The notes: a model not told the origin generated them from the letters alone. Positions 25,503 through 37,079 are shown, counted from the first letter of the stretch. The stretch: 64,000 bases of DNA from Spongilla lacustris (GCA_949361645.1 OX442428.1:7352964-7416963); one strand, 5' to 3'. Numbers and translations are program-made.

Positions 25503-26973
25503 GGGATGAAATGGATTGATCATTCTCATCTATTCATGCACTGTAAACAATTTAACCATTACCTCTGTGCATGCATGACTGATATAATTTAATTACTAAA
25601 TTCAGTTACTAAATGTGGATAGCTGCAACTCAGTAGGTCCCTTCAGAATCTATGACCGAACGGCAAAAACTTTTTTGCTGCCCACCCGGGTGTCCGCTGT
25701 AAAGGGCTACTTGGTTATGCTCTGTAAACATATGAAATCTAAGTTAATCGTACAGAATGTCATTAAGAAGCGTAAATAAAATAAAATGATAGGTGTTTTC
25801 AATTTAAGCACCCTTTGGGCCCTATCCAAATCTCCTGAAACTTTATAGATAGTATATACTAAATAAAAATCACTATTCTGTGGTTGCACATCAGAAGACT
25901 CATTTGCAATATTTCACTGCGCCTGATATTGATGGATCGTGAATTTAGACTATTGAAATTCATTCTATATAATATACTCTACCACGGCTTGTTTTGTATA
26001 TATATGCCCGTGCTCGCATGTTCATTAATCAACCTGACTGAATTGAACAAAAGGGGACTATACATCAAAACGAATGGTCAAATCGCTCGACCCCTTAGAT
26101 ATAGCTAGGATTTGATACAGTCAACCGCGGGATTGTTAAATATCAAATCCCGGGTAGAGTGATATCAAAGTGCGCGCGTGACAGAAACATACTAACCGCG
26201 ACAGAGTGGCACCACACCCCGGCATGCATGCTTTAATTATTTGGCAGGAGAAGGTTTTGTTGCGGATGTATGATTCTATCAGGGGCTGATCCAGAATGGG
26301 TGGATTGGGCCCTAAACTAATTATACATAAAAACAAACGTCCGTACATGTACATGCCTTTATACACTACATGTATAAATTATGTATATCTTAGCACCTAT
26401 ACAAGTAAAAAAAAATCCCTGCCAATAATCCCCCACAACTGATACATGTTTATCAGTTCCTGGTCGGCTTTGCTTAACGAAAATCATGCATACCTCCAGT
26501 ATACATGTAATAATATAAGCTTACGCGCTTCGACCACAACATGCATGACAAACTTAACTGTGCGTGCACATATAGGGTAACCGTATGTCGAATCGATGTC
26601 TGTGCGTTTTCTTATAATTGATACAATCATATTTGTGGTCATGCAGGATTCAAAAATACGCAGCATAAAAGTCCCTGGCCGGTCTATGGTAAAAAATTGT
26701 TTAGACACGTACTGACTTTAAATTGAATCCCACGTATATGTTATGCGCAAAGCGTGGATTTGCGCAATCCCGGGATTGCATGTCCTGCGCAAACCCTGGA
26801 TCCATGGTTTGTTTGCGCATTTTAATGCGCAATCTCGAAATTGTCCTTATATCAAGTTATTTTAACCCAATCAACTCGCAATGTTCACGTACGAAGGCAC
26901 AAAAAAGTTGTATCGACTACGCCAGAGCCTGGCAGAGCCGTTCAGCGTACACACAGATAAGTTGAGATAACCT
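25503..26973. other. Intergenic, repeats of gcgcaaa/ggatt words only
   Basis: AT-rich DNA with no gene. Around 26740-26835 short words (gcgcaaa, ggatttgcgc, tgcgcaatc) recur in both orientations, suggesting a degraded palindromic element. Confidence 0.4.
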
Positions 26974-27339
26974 CAGTGGCGGATTTAGGGGGGGGCCGGG
27001 GGGCGTGGAGGGCGCACGCCCCCCCCCCCCCCCCCCCCCCTAATATACGGATGATAAAAATATATAATAAGACTATTGAGTTAACCTGTAACCTGAGCTG
27101 AAGCGTGCTGGAGAGAAAGTGAACGGTTGTGCGTCAGACGAACGTCAAACCCAAAGCTGCTGCAGCACGTGCGCATGCGCAGTTTGCGCAACTCGAAGGC
27201 ATACATGTACAGCATTTCGTGGCTGTTTCGGTATGAAATTCCGTATTGTTCTGAAGCTTCATAACGCGGAACTTGCAAAGCTTCTGGGGCTTCGCCCCAG
27301 ACCCCAATGGGGGAGCTGTAAATCCTGTGTCCGTCCCTG
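26974..27339. mobile_element. hAT-like MITE, cagtggcggatttagg end
   Basis: The left end cagtggcggatttagg faces an inverted, diverged right end (taaatcctgtgtccgtccctg) at 27319-27339, with G-rich and C-rich inner tracts (poly-C about 27018-27040). The CAGTGGCGG start is typical of hAT-type MITEs. No clean 8-bp target duplication is visible (gataacct versus caaataac), so boundaries are tentative. Confidence 0.4.
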
Positions 27340-27523
27340 CAAATAACCGCCTCAACTGGTTCTAATTCGGCTAAATAACCGCTTCAACCGGAGAAAATTT
27401 GAACAACCTCAACCGACCGGTTGGTATTTTGTAGAGGCCAGGAGTTGATAAGTGCGTCACGCGCGACGCCCCCTCCTTCAACCCACCCCCGTTTCCTTTG
27501 CGCCCCCCCCCCCCCCCCCAACT

Positions 27524-27550
27524 CTCCAACCTATTTGAAATAGGTTGGAG
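27524..27550. repeat. 27-bp palindrome (ccaacctatttgaaataggt)
   Basis: An inverted repeat with a perfect stem and a one-base centre, immediately after a 17-bp poly-C tract. Possibly a transposon end or binding dyad. Confidence 0.5.
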
Positions 27551-27612
27551 ACCAGACTGGACAGACCAACAGGTTATCTCATCTTGGGCTTTTCAAGACG
27601 GTAAGTTAATTG

Positions 27613-29997
27613 CATAGGCGTAGGAAGCGGGGGGGCAGGGGGGGCTATAGCCCCCCACTTTTGATATTGGGGGGGCTGAGCCCCCTCACTTTTTGGGCCC
27701 ATATTTATGAATAAAATGATATTAATTGATCTGTCACGCATTCGGCGAGAAGCAAGATCAAAGCTAGCAGAATGGAGCTGATTACCCATATCTGTCCGTT
27801 TTCGGAACGGAATCGGCAATTGTTATTTTTATAGACAATTTGTGGTCCTACATGTATAGGAGTCAAAGAACCTTACTAAATCACCAGCATATATACGTGG
27901 GCGTCGGTATGGCAGCGATTCTGACCCTCAATTCCATCAAACACGTACCTGATGCCACGATTATTATAGACTGACATATGTATGGGGAAATAAAAAAGGG
28001 GCCTAACGCAACAATATTGAATTTTCCAGAAACGAGCCTCAAAGTGGACGCGTGCAATTGCGTAATTAATAATTTAGGGTGCCATTTAATATGGACAGTC
28101 GAATTTCAAGTGCATAAGAACTCGAAGAATGAAGTTGTAGAGGACCTAGGAATCTCAAATAACATACATTAGGTCCCTTTTCGCGGATATTTTCTCATAT
28201 TCAGAAGTGATTGATGTCAGTCATAAATTGCACAGCAAGGTTCTTTAGGGCTACTACTATTAGACATTGCCGCAGGCAGCAAATGTGCAGCAAAGAGTTA
28301 GACACGTAAAAGGCTCTATATACGGAATGCTGCACCAAGGATATTGGCAGCAGGAAATCGAAAATGCATGCAAACACCTATACATATACATGTATACTCT
28401 TCTAATCTCCATCTTAACTGTTATGAAATCGTGCGTCGAAGAAATGTATTTGGCAACCCCAATCGTGCTGTGTATATGCACACACGTACAATTATCTCTG
28501 CATTTACACTCGTATATCATTCTCATACTATATGTCATATTATTAGTCTATGCGTATACGTACAGTCATGTGAAAGTCCTTCATAACTACAATGAAACTG
28601 TGTAAATTTAAAGCATCGCGGAATACGGTTTGGTTACCCATGACTACCGGCAACACGCTGGTCGATCCGTTTAGTTTACTTCGTCAACAAAAATGCGAAC
28701 GAATTAACAATGTCGCTGCTCTACATGCATAATCGAATCCTCAATCCGATTCTGCACTGCATGGAAATAGGGTGTGTAACCTTTTCCATAAATCAAAATC
28801 GATTATTTCGACTATGAAAAAAAGTCCAATCGATTTTTCAGGTTAATAGCAACTTGAAAATCGGTTATTAGAAACATTAAACCGATTTTGGCGATTAGTG
28901 CACCATTAATTTGCCAACGATTACCTAGGTTTTTTGAGGTTTTTCCGATTTTTTATATTGGCCAGATAAATCGCAGTTTCTCAAGCCTATACAAGTATAG
29001 CCAGTTTTATTACTTATCAGCTGGTTATGCCAACATTAAAACAACGATAGTATCCGCAGGGGACTGGGAACGAGGTGCATTCCAATGTGATGCCAATGGC
29101 GGTGGATGGGAATTATAAGTGTTTTCACCAAAGAACACGTTCTTGCATGTTGGGTGGATGGGTGGAACCGACATGTATGATTTCATAATGTTATGGCCGA
29201 ACGCCTGGAAAAGTGCGACTCTTGAGTCACCCGTGCTGCTGTGCAAAAGAGTACATAGCACGTTCCAGCGATTAACGCACACCGAACGTATTAATTTATT
29301 TATTACATCGCCGTGCCCACTGACTCTAGACTGCGCGTATTTACATTGATTAGACCATTTAATATCTATGATTAGACTGATGGTTTTACTAATTCAGCCG
29401 GGTCCCCAGACTAATGTTCATTACATCATGTCAACAATGTTTCTGTTTATCGATTAATTAACCCTTTGTACTGCAGGCGGGGCATATTTTAAAAAGGGTA
29501 ATCGATGCATATGAAGGAAACGAATATCGACTAATCGCGACTAAGAAAAACAGAATCGGTTATTTCGACTAAAGGAAATTCTGAAATCGGTAACCTGCTA
29601 TTCTACTAAATGCATAGTCGACCGAATAGGTAATCGCGAATAATCGGTTAACCTACAAAACCTGAAAATCGGTTACACACCCTACATGGAAAGCACCAAC
29701 AAGTCTAAATATTCCACATCTTGCAGTGTTTGAAACTGTCTTCTAGTATAAACCTCGCGGGCCATGACGTAATTAAGACATATACATGGGATAGCCTCCA
29801 TGCACGAGGCGCATGCATGGTAATTATGGCAGCGTTTGGTACCCCCGTGCTTTATATGATTTAGGTCCGCAGGTGGGGCCTGGGTGCCAGGTCCCACCTG
29901 ACCTGGACACCCCGCAACTGACAGCTTCATTTTACCACACCCACTTATGAAAATTAATTTTAGCCCCCCCACTTTTTGAACCGTTCCTACGCCACTG
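27613..29997. mobile_element. CAGTGGCGTAGGAA-type TIR element with nested MITE
   Basis: The left end cataggcgtaggaagcgggg and the right end ccgttcctacgccactg are inverted counterparts sharing ggcgtaggaa, each followed inward by G/C-rich agccccc...cactttttg blocks. The left terminus carries a cat for cag change. Flanks share only AATTG rather than 8 bp. The element contains the hAT MITE at 28768-29684. No transposase is recognised. Confidence 0.45.
28768..29684. mobile_element. hAT-type MITE, 917 bp, perfect 8-bp TSD
   Basis: The ends tagggtgtgtaacc and ggttacacaccct(a) are perfect inverted repeats. They are flanked on both sides by catggaaa (28760-28767 and 29685-29692), an exact 8-bp target site duplication characteristic of hAT elements. 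The subterminal regions carry many aatcgattat / gaaatcggt words in both orientations. No transposase frame is present. Confidence 0.8.
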
Positions 29998-30225
29998 AAT
30001 TGTGTGGTAGGCATTATTAAGAGCGGATCGATTGATACCCTCAATATAACACTTTATTGTGATGGTTGTAAAAGGCCCAGTGGCTTCGCTCAGTTGAATC
30101 CATGCAGCTTATCATAATATGGACGCCCGCTAATCACGATAGTGAGTGAAAGTCGTACCCAGACCCTCAAACCGCAGCTGCGGATGGATTACATCACCGC
30201 TACGTGGAAAGAGGGTCTGGAGAAA

Positions 30226-30398
30226 TGACCCTTTGCATGAAAGATCGGAAGTACGATAAACGTCACGTCCGGAGTAAAAGCCACAGAGGTTGCCTTCGCG
30301 GACCTTTGCGTAATAAAATGGCAACACTCGGAGTCATTCCTTCCCGGTTCCCGCTCGGACAGTGATCCTTCGGCCGATCCAGTTCCCAGGGCCGGTGA

Positions 30399-30431
<33 letters not shown>

Positions 30432-30938
30432 AAGCGGGGTTACTATATATTATCTCTGGTATAATAGGGGCCCCAAGGTATGATAGGGGGCCCGGCGGGC
30501 CAATCTCATGTGGAACCCCCCCCCCCCCCCCCCCCCCCCCGCTCGTATTTTCAGGGCCTATGAGGCCCTCAAATGATATGTTACCCCGGGCCTCACTACG
30601 GCTCTCACCGGCCCTGCCAGTTCCTGGTCAAACTATGCTGCCAACAGTAAGCTCGACAGAGTCTGACATTCCCAGAGCCTTTTAAAATGGATGGCTTTAA
30701 AAAGGCTCCAGGTATGTCAGATCGGTCAAACTTACTGTTGGCAGCATAGTTTGATCAGGAACTGGATCAGCCGAACTGGCCCGAAGGATCACTGTCCGCG
30801 TGCGGGAAGGATTGACTCCGAGCGTTGCCATTTTATTACGCAAAGGTCTGCGAACGTGACACGATGTCTCTAGGCAACCGCTGTGGCTCCAGACGTGACG
30901 TTTATCGTACTTCCGATCTTTCATGCAAAGGGTCCATT
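30226..30938. repeat. Long imperfect palindrome (foldback) centred near 30690
   Basis: The left arm begins gaccctttgcatgaaagatc and the right arm ends gatctttcatgcaaagggtc. Pairing continues through the cgtcacgt, ggcaacactcgg, gatccttcggcc and gctgccaacagtaa blocks. Arms are about 230 bp once the MITE inserted in the left arm is discounted. Confidence 0.7.
30387..30616. mobile_element. hAT-type MITE, 230 bp, perfect 8-bp TSD, poly-G/poly-C
   Basis: The ends cagggccggtgagag and ctctcaccggccctg are inverted. They are flanked by ccagttcc on both sides (30379-30386 and 30617-30624), an exact 8-bp duplication. The interior has 30 consecutive G at 30401-30430 and 25 consecutive C at 30516-30540, which pair in the foldback. 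It sits in the left arm of the larger palindrome, so it is the younger insertion. Confidence 0.85.
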
Positions 30939-31260
30939 GCTTACTTTTTTGCCACCAGTGGGCGGTCCCGGCCGTTGGACAGGCATGCGGTGATTTAGCT
31001 GCTCAGGAACTTGGCTACGATAGCGATACCTCTATAGACACCCCTCCAGGCAGCCTATCAGTATGCAGGTCTCAATTTTGAAATTTCCTATAGACATTTT
31101 GATCTATTTATAAATTCTCAAGTCGCATACTGGCTTTGTCTGCATGTTCGAGCTTCTTTAATTAATTACCTCCAATATGAAATATCCAATAGCTTTGAAA
31201 GATGATGGTTTTGAATATGTAGGATTATAATTTTGATAAATTACTTAGCTACTTGAAATA

Positions 31261-31479
31261 ATGGATTGATTTTAAAGCATTGTGTTTGTTTGTGGACTAC
31301 CAGAGAATCCAAACAACTTGAAAAATAGTTGTTTGTAGTGCTCTGAGCATTCAATCTACTACTCTATCGTGTTTGTTAACCATTGCATGCTCAGAGCACT
31401 ACCAACAACAATTTTTCAAGTTGTTCTTTTTTTGGATTCTCTGGTAGTCCACAAACACAATGCTTTAAAAGCAATTCAT
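31261..31479. repeat. 220-bp foldback hairpin
   Basis: Left arm ttaaagcattgtgtttg...ggactaccagagaatcc...aacttgaaaaat pairs with the right arm attttt...ggattctctggtagtcc...aaacacaatgctttaa around a loop near 31370. Arms are about 90 bp with small indels. Target duplication is unclear. Confidence 0.65.
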
Positions 31480-32171
31480 TAATGTTACCGGCTTCCTGGC
31501 AAGTCCATCACCATGTGTGGCAGGGAGGTGTACCCTAACCACTTCCCATCCCCTGGATCAACCATTGTGAGTGAAGTACTGGTGCATGTACAAGCACTAC
31601 AGCTAAGCCCTTATGCCAACTGTTACATTGCCAACAACATTCATAGCTGTGGTCCCATTGAAATAAGAAGTGAGTGCAGGTGTTAGCACTGTGCTCCAGA
31701 TGCAATGATGGTTGAAATGCTAGTCATCATAGCACAGAGGGTACCATACTGTGTGTTGAATTTGGTTTGGTGTTGGAGTACCAGAAGCAGACCCTGACCA
31801 TTGTTGTCTTAGCAAAGGCACTGATGGTGTGGCAGCATTACATTTGTGAGTATATGCACAGCACAAAAACAAACAATAACACATATGCATAACACTCCTC
31901 CTCTAAAGACCAACTTAGTATAATTGTTAGACAACTGCATTTAGTGGTAAAAAGCATTTTCCGTGACAACATAACATGCCTGTATGTCGAAGGTCTGGGC
32001 ACAAGAGGAATATGAGATGAAGAGATGGGTTAAAATATAATTGGTTAAATAATTACCTTGTAGTTAGAAATATTTCAAATACAACTCCCTAAAATCAGGT
32101 CCCACAACCATTTCTCCTTCTACAGCAAAAATGCTCTGATGCTCAGACTCTTGGAAACGACAAATTCTTAT
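31480..32171. other. Intergenic, no supported gene
   Basis: No domain or splice structure recognised. It lies between two foldbacks. Confidence 0.4.
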
Positions 32172-32326
32172 GTTACCTGAATCAGTTCCACTCCCCAAAG
32201 GAGGTGATTCAGCCATGAGGCGGAGTTAATTTCCCATGGAATCCAATAGTATCCTAAACAAGGTCTGAGTCCGCCACATGGGGGGGGGGGGGGGGGGGGG
32301 GGTAACGTAACGTAACTGATTCAGGT
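32172..32326. mobile_element. Small foldback, ggaggtgattcag family
   Basis: The ends gttacctgaatcagtt and aactgattcaggtac are inverted, and the interior shares ggaggtgattcagc, tggaatccaatagtatcc and aaggtctgagtccgc with the foldback at 48443-48633 (some in the opposite sense). It also contains a 22-bp G run at 32281-32302. Confidence 0.5.
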
Positions 32327-32476
32327 ACATGTAGCGTAAGGGTATATGACAATCACGTGGCAATATGATCATCTAGTTGTTAGTACTGTACTACATCACA
32401 AAAGCAAATGGTAAGCCTATTACGTATTTGCTGGCTATAGCTATGTATTATCTAGACTAATAAGACTACGTATCAG

Positions 32477-32733
32477 TCTCTGTCACCTTTGTGGTGTCCT
32501 TCTCTCTTGGAGTGTTGGTGGCTTCTGTTCTCTGCTACATTTCAAGAAGGTCCAAAGAATCATACAAACCAAGTTCACATGCTGATCCTGCCACTGTGTA
32601 TGATGAGGTGGGCACTAATAAGAAGATGAAGGGAGATGTTATGGAGATGAATACAAACACTGCATATGGATTACTATCAGCCATTGTAGTGACATTGAAT
32701 AGACACCATAAATACTTATACCTATGTGTGTGA
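32477..32733 (+). CDS. Orphan receptor TM/tail exon with ITSM/ITIM-like tyrosines
   Basis: The acceptor cgtatcag at 32476 opens in phase 1, like all TM exons of this cluster. It reads VSVTFVVSFSLGVLVASVLC, a clear TM helix, then the stop-transfer YISRRSK. The tail carries TVYDEV, which fits the TxYxx(V/I) switch-motif pattern of ITSMs, and about 20 residues later TAYGLL, a TxYxxL motif. The frame stops at TGA (32731-32733). No ectodomain exons are visible directly upstream, only transposons, so this is the 3' end of a receptor whose front has been lost or displaced. SH2-mediated signalling is inferred from motif pattern only. Confidence 0.55.
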
Positions 32734-33228
32734 GCTATATTGTTAACTATTTAGTGCAATAGTTATTGTATTGTGTATACTTTGTATTAACTTTAACCCC
32801 TTATATTAATTACCATGTACCAAGTGCAATACATGTACCTCTAACCTTGAAACTTTCCATTTCCTGAGAGAGGAAGAGATGTGGCCTAAATATCAAATTG
32901 GACGGATGCCACGGAGAAATGTAGTAGCCAAGAGGCTGTTTTAAAGTTGCTAACTTGTCCACTCATACAATGTACCTTTGCTGCTATGCCTGAGTGATGG
33001 ATGATGTAAGTTACATGCACATGGCAAAAAATTATGCATCTTTAAATATTGATATAGTCACACAATCATTTACTAGCGAGAATTGCTAACAACCTCATTG
33101 GGTTGTGCCTGGCAAATTAATATGTACAATTGTGTGTCAACAGTGCTGATAACTTATACAGTACAACAAAATGACATTTCTATTGAACAGGTACAGTGTG
33201 TGAAACATCACTACTCCTGTTTACACAG

Positions 33229-33535
33229 GTGGTGCCCAGACCCTCTCATGCAACTCCAACATCTCACAACCTCTCTGTCCTGGAACTGTTGCTAAATGTA
33301 CCTGTACTGTCACTGGGACCACCTCCTCCACCAGATGGCTTTTCACTACCCCCTGCATCAACATGTGGTCCATACCTCAGTGTGGCTAACAAAAATCCCA
33401 TTGGCTCATCATGTCCAACATCCACACTGAACATAACTGCAGACCCAGGCTTGAATGGGTTGGTGATAGAGTGTAGAGACATAAGCAGTGGACTACCAGG
33501 GACTTTGTTTGGTACTGGAAATATTAGTATAATAG
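33229..33535 (+). pseudogene. Receptor gene B, Ig-like domain exon with frameshift
   Basis: The exon lies between acceptor tttacacag and donor aatag|gtaagt and is phase 1-1 at its ends. The first half reads an Ig strand B-C region (CPGTVAKCTCTVTG then TRWLF). The second half, in another frame, reads SVANKNPIGSSCPTSTLNIT and GLNGLVIECRD, the F-strand cysteine region also seen in genes C and D. The switch falls near 33340-33365, where the frames cannot be joined without an indel; the first frame hits TAA soon after. It is probably the Ig exon of gene B, 2.3 kb upstream of its FN3 exon. No signal-peptide exon was found. Confidence 0.55.
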
Positions 33536-33937
33536 GTAAGTGATCCACATGTTATATTTGAAGTACACTGCATGCATGGTTGACATACATGTAAGATTGA
33601 GCTAGAGCTGTGAAGACCACATGTGGTCTGCTTATGCATCCACTAACCAGTAACATGTATGTACATGTACAGAGCTGTTACTTGTTTGCAGTTGTGGGTG
33701 TGTGCATGGCACACATAGCCAGGGGGACACCTCATTTTGTGGACTGGTAGGCTGCTATCAATGCTATCAGCCATGTCATACAGATACAGCTATCAGCCAT
33801 GTCATACAGCTATCAGCCATGCCATTTAGATCAAAGGTTTACATAGTACACACAGTGCGCATATGCGCACACTGTACACACACACAGCACAACCACACAT
33901 ACACATACCACACATGCACAAACCACACACGCACACA

Positions 33938-34011
33938 TACACACATGCACACACACACACACACACGCACACATACACACATGCACACACACACACACAC
34001 ACACACACACA
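33938..34011. repeat. (CA)n-rich microsatellite
   Basis: CA runs interrupted by cgcacacatacacatg words; similar tracts occur before the FN3 exon of gene C, and the following 34014-34110 block matches 38406-38490. Confidence 0.8.
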
Positions 34012-34377
34012 ACAGGCTAGCTGCCTAAAAAGATTCCCTACTCTAATTACCACTCAGTTCATGGGGCCACACTTCCCACCTTCCATGATCCTCCTTGCAC
34101 CCACTAATGTGGTTGCAGTACCGTCCAGAGCCATGTTAGAAGCTTAGCATTATTTATTCACGTGCAAGGTAAAATTGTGCATGGGTGTTATTCGTTTCCC
34201 CAGGAAACGAATAACGCCCACAACAAACTACATGCTTGAATAATTTAACTTGGCTTTGTACTTCCCACAATAGTAACATTGGCAGGTGGCCATGTCATTG
34301 CGGGTAGATGGGATCATAGTTGCAAAAAAAGTCATTCTTGCATGTGAATAGTGCATAACACACTATCCTGTTACATG

Positions 34378-34725
34378 TACCCAAACCCCACCCACCCCTC
34401 TCAACCCCCACCCACCCCTCACAACCCCCACCCACCCCTCTCAACCCCCACCCACCCCTCACAACCCCCACCCACCCCTCTCAACCCCCACCCACCCCTC
34501 TCAACCCCCACCCACCCCTCTCAACCCCCACCCACCCCTCTCAACCCCCACCCACCCCTCTCAACCCCCACCCATCCCTCTCAACCCCCACCCACCCCTC
34601 TCAACCTCCCTCTCAACCCCCACCCACCCCTCTCAACCCCCACCCACCCCTCTCAACCCCCACCTATCCCTCTTAACCCCCACACACCCCTCTCAATCCA
34701 CACCCCACTCAACCCCCACCCTGTA
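34378..34725. repeat. C-rich 20-bp minisatellite (cccacccctctcaaccccca)
   Basis: About 17 copies of a 20-bp unit. The complementary strand carries repeated GGGTGGGGGTTGAGAGGGG, so G-quadruplex (minus strand) and i-motif (plus strand) folding is plausible. It lies in the intron between the Ig and FN3 exons of gene B. Confidence 0.9.
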
Positions 34726-35040
34726 ACCCACTGACATTTATAAAAACCCATCCATTCAGTAGTACATGTAGTCACATGTTCATACTGACTAGTGGTCTCC
34801 ATTGATCTGCAATGTGGACTAAACAAAACCAGAAGTGTGGAGGCTTTTAAAAGCATTATACTGTACATGTGTACTTCAAAGCCAAAAATTCCTTTGTAAT
34901 AGTTTGGCCATCTGACCTGACCCACCTCCCAAATTGTGGTTTCTTGGAATAACAACATGGGTCATGTCTGCTTACGTGTATAGGTGGTTAGACTACTAGT
35001 GGGAGGTTGGAGGAGGAAGGATCAAAGGAGGGTGAGGGAA

Positions 35041-35130
35041 GGGAGAGGGAGGGAGGGAGAAGGGTGAGGGAGGGAGGGAGGGAGGGAGGGAGGGAGGGAG
35101 GGAGGGAGGGAGGGAGGGAGGGAGAAGGGA
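35041..35130. repeat. (GGGA)n tract
   Basis: Purine-only GGGA repeats of about 75 bp with flanking variants; it can form triplex or G-quadruplex DNA. Intron of gene B. Confidence 0.85.
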
Positions 35131-35806
35131 GAGGGATCGAGCAGTGCAGAAAGGATGAACATACATGATTTACTGATTTGCAATATACACCTTACCCAAC
35201 CATTGTGGACCAATGGATCCACTTTTTTTACCCCCTAGCACCCACAAACAGCTTGCACGTAATTGATCTTTCAGTTCACATTTCTTTATGCACAGGTCAC
35301 TAAGGGGGAGGGGCCAGGGGTTGAGAGGTGAGATGGATCCCAGCAACTGTACATCCCCCTTCCCCCTAACCCCCTTCTCCTATGTCCAACCCCTTCTCAG
35401 GACTACATGTATGTCCAACCCTCTTGCCCTCAGCATTGTGCACTTGTACACATGCAATCATGTAATGGAAGGTATGGTGTGTTGAAAAATGTTGCAACAT
35501 GCAATGTGTAGTACATTCACTATTTATAGGGAGTTTGCAGCAATCCAACTTTCTCAATATTGGATACAATCAGGTTAAGGTTGGAGTATTCTCACTGCAT
35601 GGTTGGATAGATGGTGTGGTATAACAGTGGATTAGCTGATGCATCTTTGTGGTTGGAGGTGTGGCTAAAGAGGTGTGGTATGTTCATATCTGCAATACAC
35701 CACATGCACATCCCCCACACCTACACCAGGTGGAGGTGTGGCTAGAGGTGTGGCTAGAGGTGTGGTTAAGTGCACAGTGTCACTACATCCCCCACACCTC
35801 CACCAG

Positions 35807-36100
35807 GTCCCCCTCTAGTGGCACCTGTCAACCTCGCATTTAACCCCTCCACCACCACCCTTACATAGGAGGAGGCCCCTCAACAGCACAATATATCGTA
35901 TGTCTGTACTGCTACATACCCCAATGGCCATGTCCACACCACCAATGTGACCAATGGGACTACCATGGTGCACTATGATCTAGAAGATCTGAACATCTCT
36001 GGGGAGATCATCTTTGAGGTCCAGCCTGTGAACTGTGCTGGAGTAGGTCCTAATGCTACATACACCACCGACTGGATGTACACTCCACCAACACCTCAGG
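35807..36100 (+). pseudogene. Receptor gene B, FN3 exon with in-frame stop
   Basis: It has the same length (294 nt), splice sites and phase as gene A's FN3 exon, and nearly the same protein. The codon for the conserved FN3 B-strand tryptophan (TGG in genes A and C, in LTWEEAP) is TAG here at 35866-35868, which ends translation inside the domain. The remainder (NVTNGTTMVHYDLEDLNIS and NCAGVGPNATYTT) is intact. With the frameshift in its Ig exon, this argues that gene B no longer makes a full receptor, unless the codon is edited, recoded or polymorphic. Confidence 0.75.
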
Positions 36101-36321
36101 GTATGGAGGGGGAGGTGTGGGGGAGGGTGGGGGGTGGAGGAAGGAACTTGCTATATGCGATGAATTATTCTTCAGCTGTATGAGGTACTCAGATGTCTTC
36201 ATGGTCATCACAGTCCACTTTACATGTAAAAACAAATCTGAATTCACTCACACACACATGCACACATATACACATGATTACATACACAACACACATGCGC
36301 ACTCTGTATTAAACAATACAG

Positions 36322-36348
36322 GTGACTCAAGCTCAGTTGACTACAAAG
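36322..36348 (+). pseudogene. Receptor gene B, linker micro-exon
   Basis: Identical in sequence and splice sites to the gene A micro-exon at 780-806 (GDSSSVDYK), phase 1-1. It is intact itself but lies downstream of the gene B stop codon. Confidence 0.55.
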
Positions 36349-36523
36349 GTTTGTATGAGGTTTTGTGTCATGTGCAGAAATGTAGTATAGGAAGGGCTTC
36401 GTTTGTTATTAGATGACCACCATGGAACACGAGGCACTATATATGTAAAATGAGATTGGGATGGGTACACACTATGTTTGTCCATGGGTATGCCACCACA
36501 CTCTTCTTTGTCCCACATCACAG

Positions 36524-36684
36524 GGATCATAGGGATCACTGGGATCACTGGGATTATGGGGATCATGTTCTGTGCTTTTGTTATTGTAGTCATTGCCCTT
36601 CTCATAAGGAAAAAAGAGAAGCCAACTGCATTATTCAAGAACTCTGCTCATATCCGGTTACGTGATGGCTTTCAGAGACAGTAG
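36524..36684 (+). pseudogene. Receptor gene B, TM exon with shortened tail
   Basis: After acceptor acatcacag (phase 1) comes a helix made of GIT/GIM repeats then FCAFVIVVIALLI and the stop-transfer RKKEK. The tail NSAHIRLRDGFQRQ matches gene A's NSAHTRLHDDLQGQ region but ends at TAG (36682-36684). A deletion of the cccctgcaccaagg stretch present in gene A shifts the following sequence. The rest of the gene A tail DNA is still recognisable to about 36830 but untranslated. Confidence 0.6.
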
Positions 36685-36987
36685 GGAACAGGACAGAGCT
36701 AGCAATGAGAGGTCACCTTCTTTCCCTATGGAACCACAGCAGCAGCCATCTTGTGATGCAGGGTCATGTCCACATCTGCCCCCTCGTACAGAACCACATA
36801 AGATGATTCAATGAGCAGTACATCAAAGGATACCTTGTGTTGGGGATGACAGTCATATGTTGTCTGACACAGAAGAGGATGGGGAGGAGCTACTAAGGTA
36901 CTCAGTTTTAGCAACAATTTATTAATTTCTTTTTTGGCAGTATGCCATGTAATAACAGTGTTGTTCTGTATGTTTGCAGAGTTCACA

Positions 36988-36994
36988 TGTACAC

Positions 36995-37076
<82 letters not shown>

Positions 37077-37079
37077 ACA
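36988..37079. repeat. (CA)n microsatellite
   Basis: About 90 bp of nearly pure CA between genes B and C; the gene A counterpart at 2032-2048 is much shorter. Confidence 0.9.

Noticed and set aside
26974..27339. Confident hAT call with target duplication
   Set aside because: The ends look right but the flanks do not give matching 8-mers, so it is kept only as a tentative element.
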